This document shows, piece after piece, positions 61,647-64,000 of a stretch of 64,000 nt of DNA (the stretch's first letter is position 1; each line of letters begins with the position of its first letter). The notes below the pieces were generated by a model, which saw nothing but the letters and a program-made list of their open reading frames with translations, was not told the DNA's origin and made no database searches. The position numbers were made by a program, and so were the translations under genes. This stretch comes from Lonicera japonica (Eukaryota; Streptophyta; Magnoliopsida; Dipsacales; Caprifoliaceae): NCBI GenBank assembly GCA_021464415.1, contig CM038467.1, positions 23,654,011 through 23,718,010 of the forward strand, written 5' to 3'.

Positions 61647-61654
61647 TATATAAA
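61647..61654 (+). promoter_or_regulatory. TATA box of the PMD gene (TATATAAA)
   Basis: CACTATATAAACCCC is followed by a CT-rich leader (61670-61740) and an ATG at 61802, the normal layout of a plant RNA polymerase II promoter. Confidence 0.65.
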
Positions 61655-61801
61655 CCCCTTGCTGAGCTCATTCCACCTCATTCTCTCCTTTCTCTTTCTC
61701 TCTCTAGCTCTCTTTTTCTCTCTTCTCTTCTCTCCCAAGCGCGGAAGCTCTGCCGTGTTTTTGACTTTTCCGACCTTTTCACATATATTCTACCTATATT
61801 G

Positions 61802-64000
61802 ATGGACCCTACTCATCTCGACCGATTGGAGGGTGACCAGGAGGAGGTCACCTTTACTGACGCTCAGGGCGTTCTTCGCTGCAGCCCTCATCACGACGAC
61901 TGGGCGGATTTGGACTGGTATGATGAGGATGGGATAGACCGCGGTCGGGCGGTGGTCTATCGGGATGCTATCCGAGCTGCTCCGGTCCCGGACGTCCCGT
62001 GGCTTTTGATGGAGCCCGTTTCTCACGAGATTCGTCGTTGATCTCTGGTATGTCTTCTTTCGTGCATTTATCTGTTCTGCTTCTTGTCATTTCCTGTATT
62101 CGTTTTAGATAGTGTTAGTATGCATGTCTGACTAGGAATAACGCCCGATTTTTAGCGAACACATACTTTTACCTGTGATACCTCTTAGTTTAGAAAATTA
62201 CATAATGTACCCCCATAACTCTATAACTCTCATAATTACACCAAAGTACCCTCAGGTTTTGGAAAATTACATAATTTACCCTTATAACCCCTATAACTCT
62301 CATAATTACACCAAAGTACCCTCAGGTTTTGGAAATTACATAATTTACCCTTATAACCCCTATAACTCTCATAATTACACCAAAGTACCCTCAGGTTTTT
62401 GGAAATTACATAATTTACCCTTATAACCCCACATCTCTCATAATTACACCAAAGTACCCTCAGGTTTTGGAAAATTACATAATTTACACCTATAGCCCTA
62501 TAACTCTCATAATTACACCAAAGTACCCTCAGGTTTTGGAAATTACATAATTTACCCTTATAACCCCATAACTCTCATAATTACACCAAAGTACCCTCAG
62601 GTTTTGGAAATTACATAATTTACCCTCATAACCCCATAACTCTCATATTTACACCAAAGTACCCTCAGGTTTTGGAAATTTACCCTCATAACCCCATAAC
62701 TCTCATAATTACACCAAAGTACCCTCAGGTTTTGGAAATTACATAATTTACCCTTATAACCCCATAATTCTCATAATCTCATAATTACACCAAAGTACCC
62801 TCAGGTTTTGGAAAATTACATAATTTACACCTATAGCCCTATAACTCTCATAATTACACCAAAGTACTCTCAGGTTTTAGAAAATTACATAATTTACCCT
62901 ATAGCCCTATAACTCTCATAATTACACCAAAGTACCCTCAGGTTTTAGAAAATTACATAATTTACCCTATAGCCCTATAACTCTCATAATTACACCAAAG
63001 TACCCTCAGGTTTTGGAAATTACATAATTTACCCTTATAACCCCATAACTCTCATAATTACACCAAAGTACCCTCAGGTTTTGGAAATTACATAATTTAC
63101 CCTCATAACCCCATAACTCTCATAATTACACCAAAGTACCCTCAGGTTTTGGAAAATTACATAATTTACACCTATAGCCCTATAACTCTCATAATTACAC
63201 CAAAGTACCCTCAGGTTTTAGAAAATTACATAATTTACACCTATAGCCCTATAACTCTCATAATTACACCAAAGTACCCTCATAACCCCATATTCGTTCC
63301 TTTGTCTGCAGTGGGTTGGCCGCGGTTGGGGTTCCCCCAACACTATATCTTCGGAGTGGCGACGGGCACCGGCCCCTATCCAGGAGTTGATTCTTGCGAC
63401 TCCTTTTGGCTCCCTCTTCGACGCCCTCCGGAGCGGGTTTCTAGGGCGACAGTTTTGGTGTCGGCATTGGCTTGCCACTGGTGGGATACTACTCATACTT
63501 TTCACTGGAGCTGGGGTGAGATGACGATGACACCCCTTGATCTTTTTGCTCTGACCGGGATTCCTTCAGGGGGGGTCCCTATTCAGATCGACGTTCCCCT
63601 GCGTCTGACAGCCGAGGGCATTGTTAGTTCATTAGGATGGTTCCCGGAGCGGCGGAGTTCTGGTGACACGATTCCTCGGGGCGTCTTGGTTACGCGTTTA
63701 GCCACAGAGAGGGCTCGGCTAGTCGCTTCAGGGGTTCCTATGACCCGTCAGGAGGCGCGTCAGTATGCCCGCGTCCTCCTTCTACTGACACTTCATGATC
63801 TATTCGAGGCTCGTGGTGGGGACACGGCTCATCTTTGGTGGTTGCCCTATCTTCGGGACTTTAGCCTCCTGTTTGACTACGACTGGGGAGGCTTCATTCT
63901 TGCAGTCCTTTACGATGCCATGGACCAGGTCTCTCGTCATTTAGCCCTGAACCTCAAGGGCTTTTCTTTGCTGTGGGAGGTACATTTTTTAGTCTTTCTG
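61802..64000 (+). pseudogene. Plant mobile domain (PMD) gene, probably damaged, cut by window edge
   Basis: Exon 1 starts at the ATG at 61802 (MDPTHLDRLEGDQEEVTF) and is acidic. A donor (CTG|GTATGT) lies at 62048/62049, but a TGA at 62039-62041 precedes it. After the minisatellite intron, a good acceptor (TTTGTCTGCAG) opens exon 2 at 63312. In the frame continuing exon 1, exon 2 gives SEWRRAPAPIQELILATPFG and LFDALRSGF. The conserved PMD core, WWDTTHTFHWSWGEMTMTPL then FALTGIPSGG, lies in another frame from about 63445 and stays open to the window end. So there are probably two lesions, a stop and a one-base frame change near 63440. PMD proteins occur as host silencing factors (MAIL1/MAIN type) and inside transposons. 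The location next to an LTR-like region points to the transposon type. Confidence 0.7.
62175..63290. repeat. 68-69 bp minisatellite, about 16 copies, in the PMD intron
   Basis: The unit contains CATAATTACACCAAAGTACC, CTCAGGTTTTGG and AAATTACATAATTTACC. CACCAAAG starts at 62239, and the last copy at 63267 gives a mean period of 68.5 bp. Higher-order variants (ACCCTTATAACCCC versus ACACCTATAGCCCT) alternate in groups, a sign of recent unequal exchange. The array fills nearly the whole interval between the exon 1 donor and the exon 2 acceptor. Confidence 0.93.

Noticed and set aside
62175..63290. CRISPR-like array
   Set aside because: The whole 68-bp unit is repeated without unique spacers, and the genome is a plant nuclear genome. 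It is a minisatellite.
63218..63505. 95-residue minus-strand open frame
   Set aside because: It is antisense to the PMD exon and has the low-stop pattern expected of GC-rich antisense frames.
1..64000. tRNA, rRNA or other structured RNA genes
   Set aside because: I scanned for A-box/B-box pairs and rRNA-like blocks and found only isolated GTTCGAT-like strings without a foldable partner.

Overview
The window is nuclear DNA from a flowering plant, most likely a eudicot. It is AT-rich, its genes are split by many GT-AG introns, and it is packed with plant transposon families: Ty1/copia, hAT, Mutator-like, Tourist/Harbinger-like, a LINE relic and a probable Tat/Ogre-type Ty3-gypsy margin. I cannot name the species. 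All exon structures below were joined by eye from splice sites, reading phase and family resemblance.

Only three ordinary host genes are supported, all on the plus strand. (1) 14027-17424 is a three-exon gene for a 71-residue secreted peptide with six cysteines spaced CX3CX3C-X10-CX3CX3C. (2) 21553-25242 and (3) 43500-49055 are two seven-exon WAT1-related (nodulin MtN21/EamA-type) membrane transporters of 396 and 430 residues. They share intron positions and three identical exon lengths, so they are paralogues. A short relic of a third copy's first exon lies between them at about 29603-29667.

The rest is mostly mobile DNA, much of it readable as complete insertions with target-site duplications. 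1-5400 is a decayed minus-strand Ty1/copia element with PBS, PPT and pieces of both LTRs. 8118-11858 is a decayed hAT element with an exact 8-bp duplication, and its transposase is split by a Mutator-like element (10373-11496, exact 9-bp duplication) that carries a promoter-like block. Short inverted-repeat elements lie at 6695, 18978, 20028, 38948, 39722, 41529, 45071 (inside an intron), 52015, 53910, 56413, 57231 and 57788.

From about 58427 the base composition changes to a much GC-richer block running off the right edge. It holds a plus-strand gene with a plant mobile domain (PMD), several minisatellites, and the most unusual feature of the window: twelve copies of the 12-bp palindrome TGTCGCGCGACA or one-mismatch variants. 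They form two clusters, each just upstream of a TATA box. One TATA box faces left, as expected for an LTR promoter, and the other faces right into the PMD gene. I read this as the 3' LTR of a minus-strand Tat/Ogre-like retrotransposon followed by its antisense PMD gene, with both promoters sharing one kind of operator. That reading is inference and can be tested.
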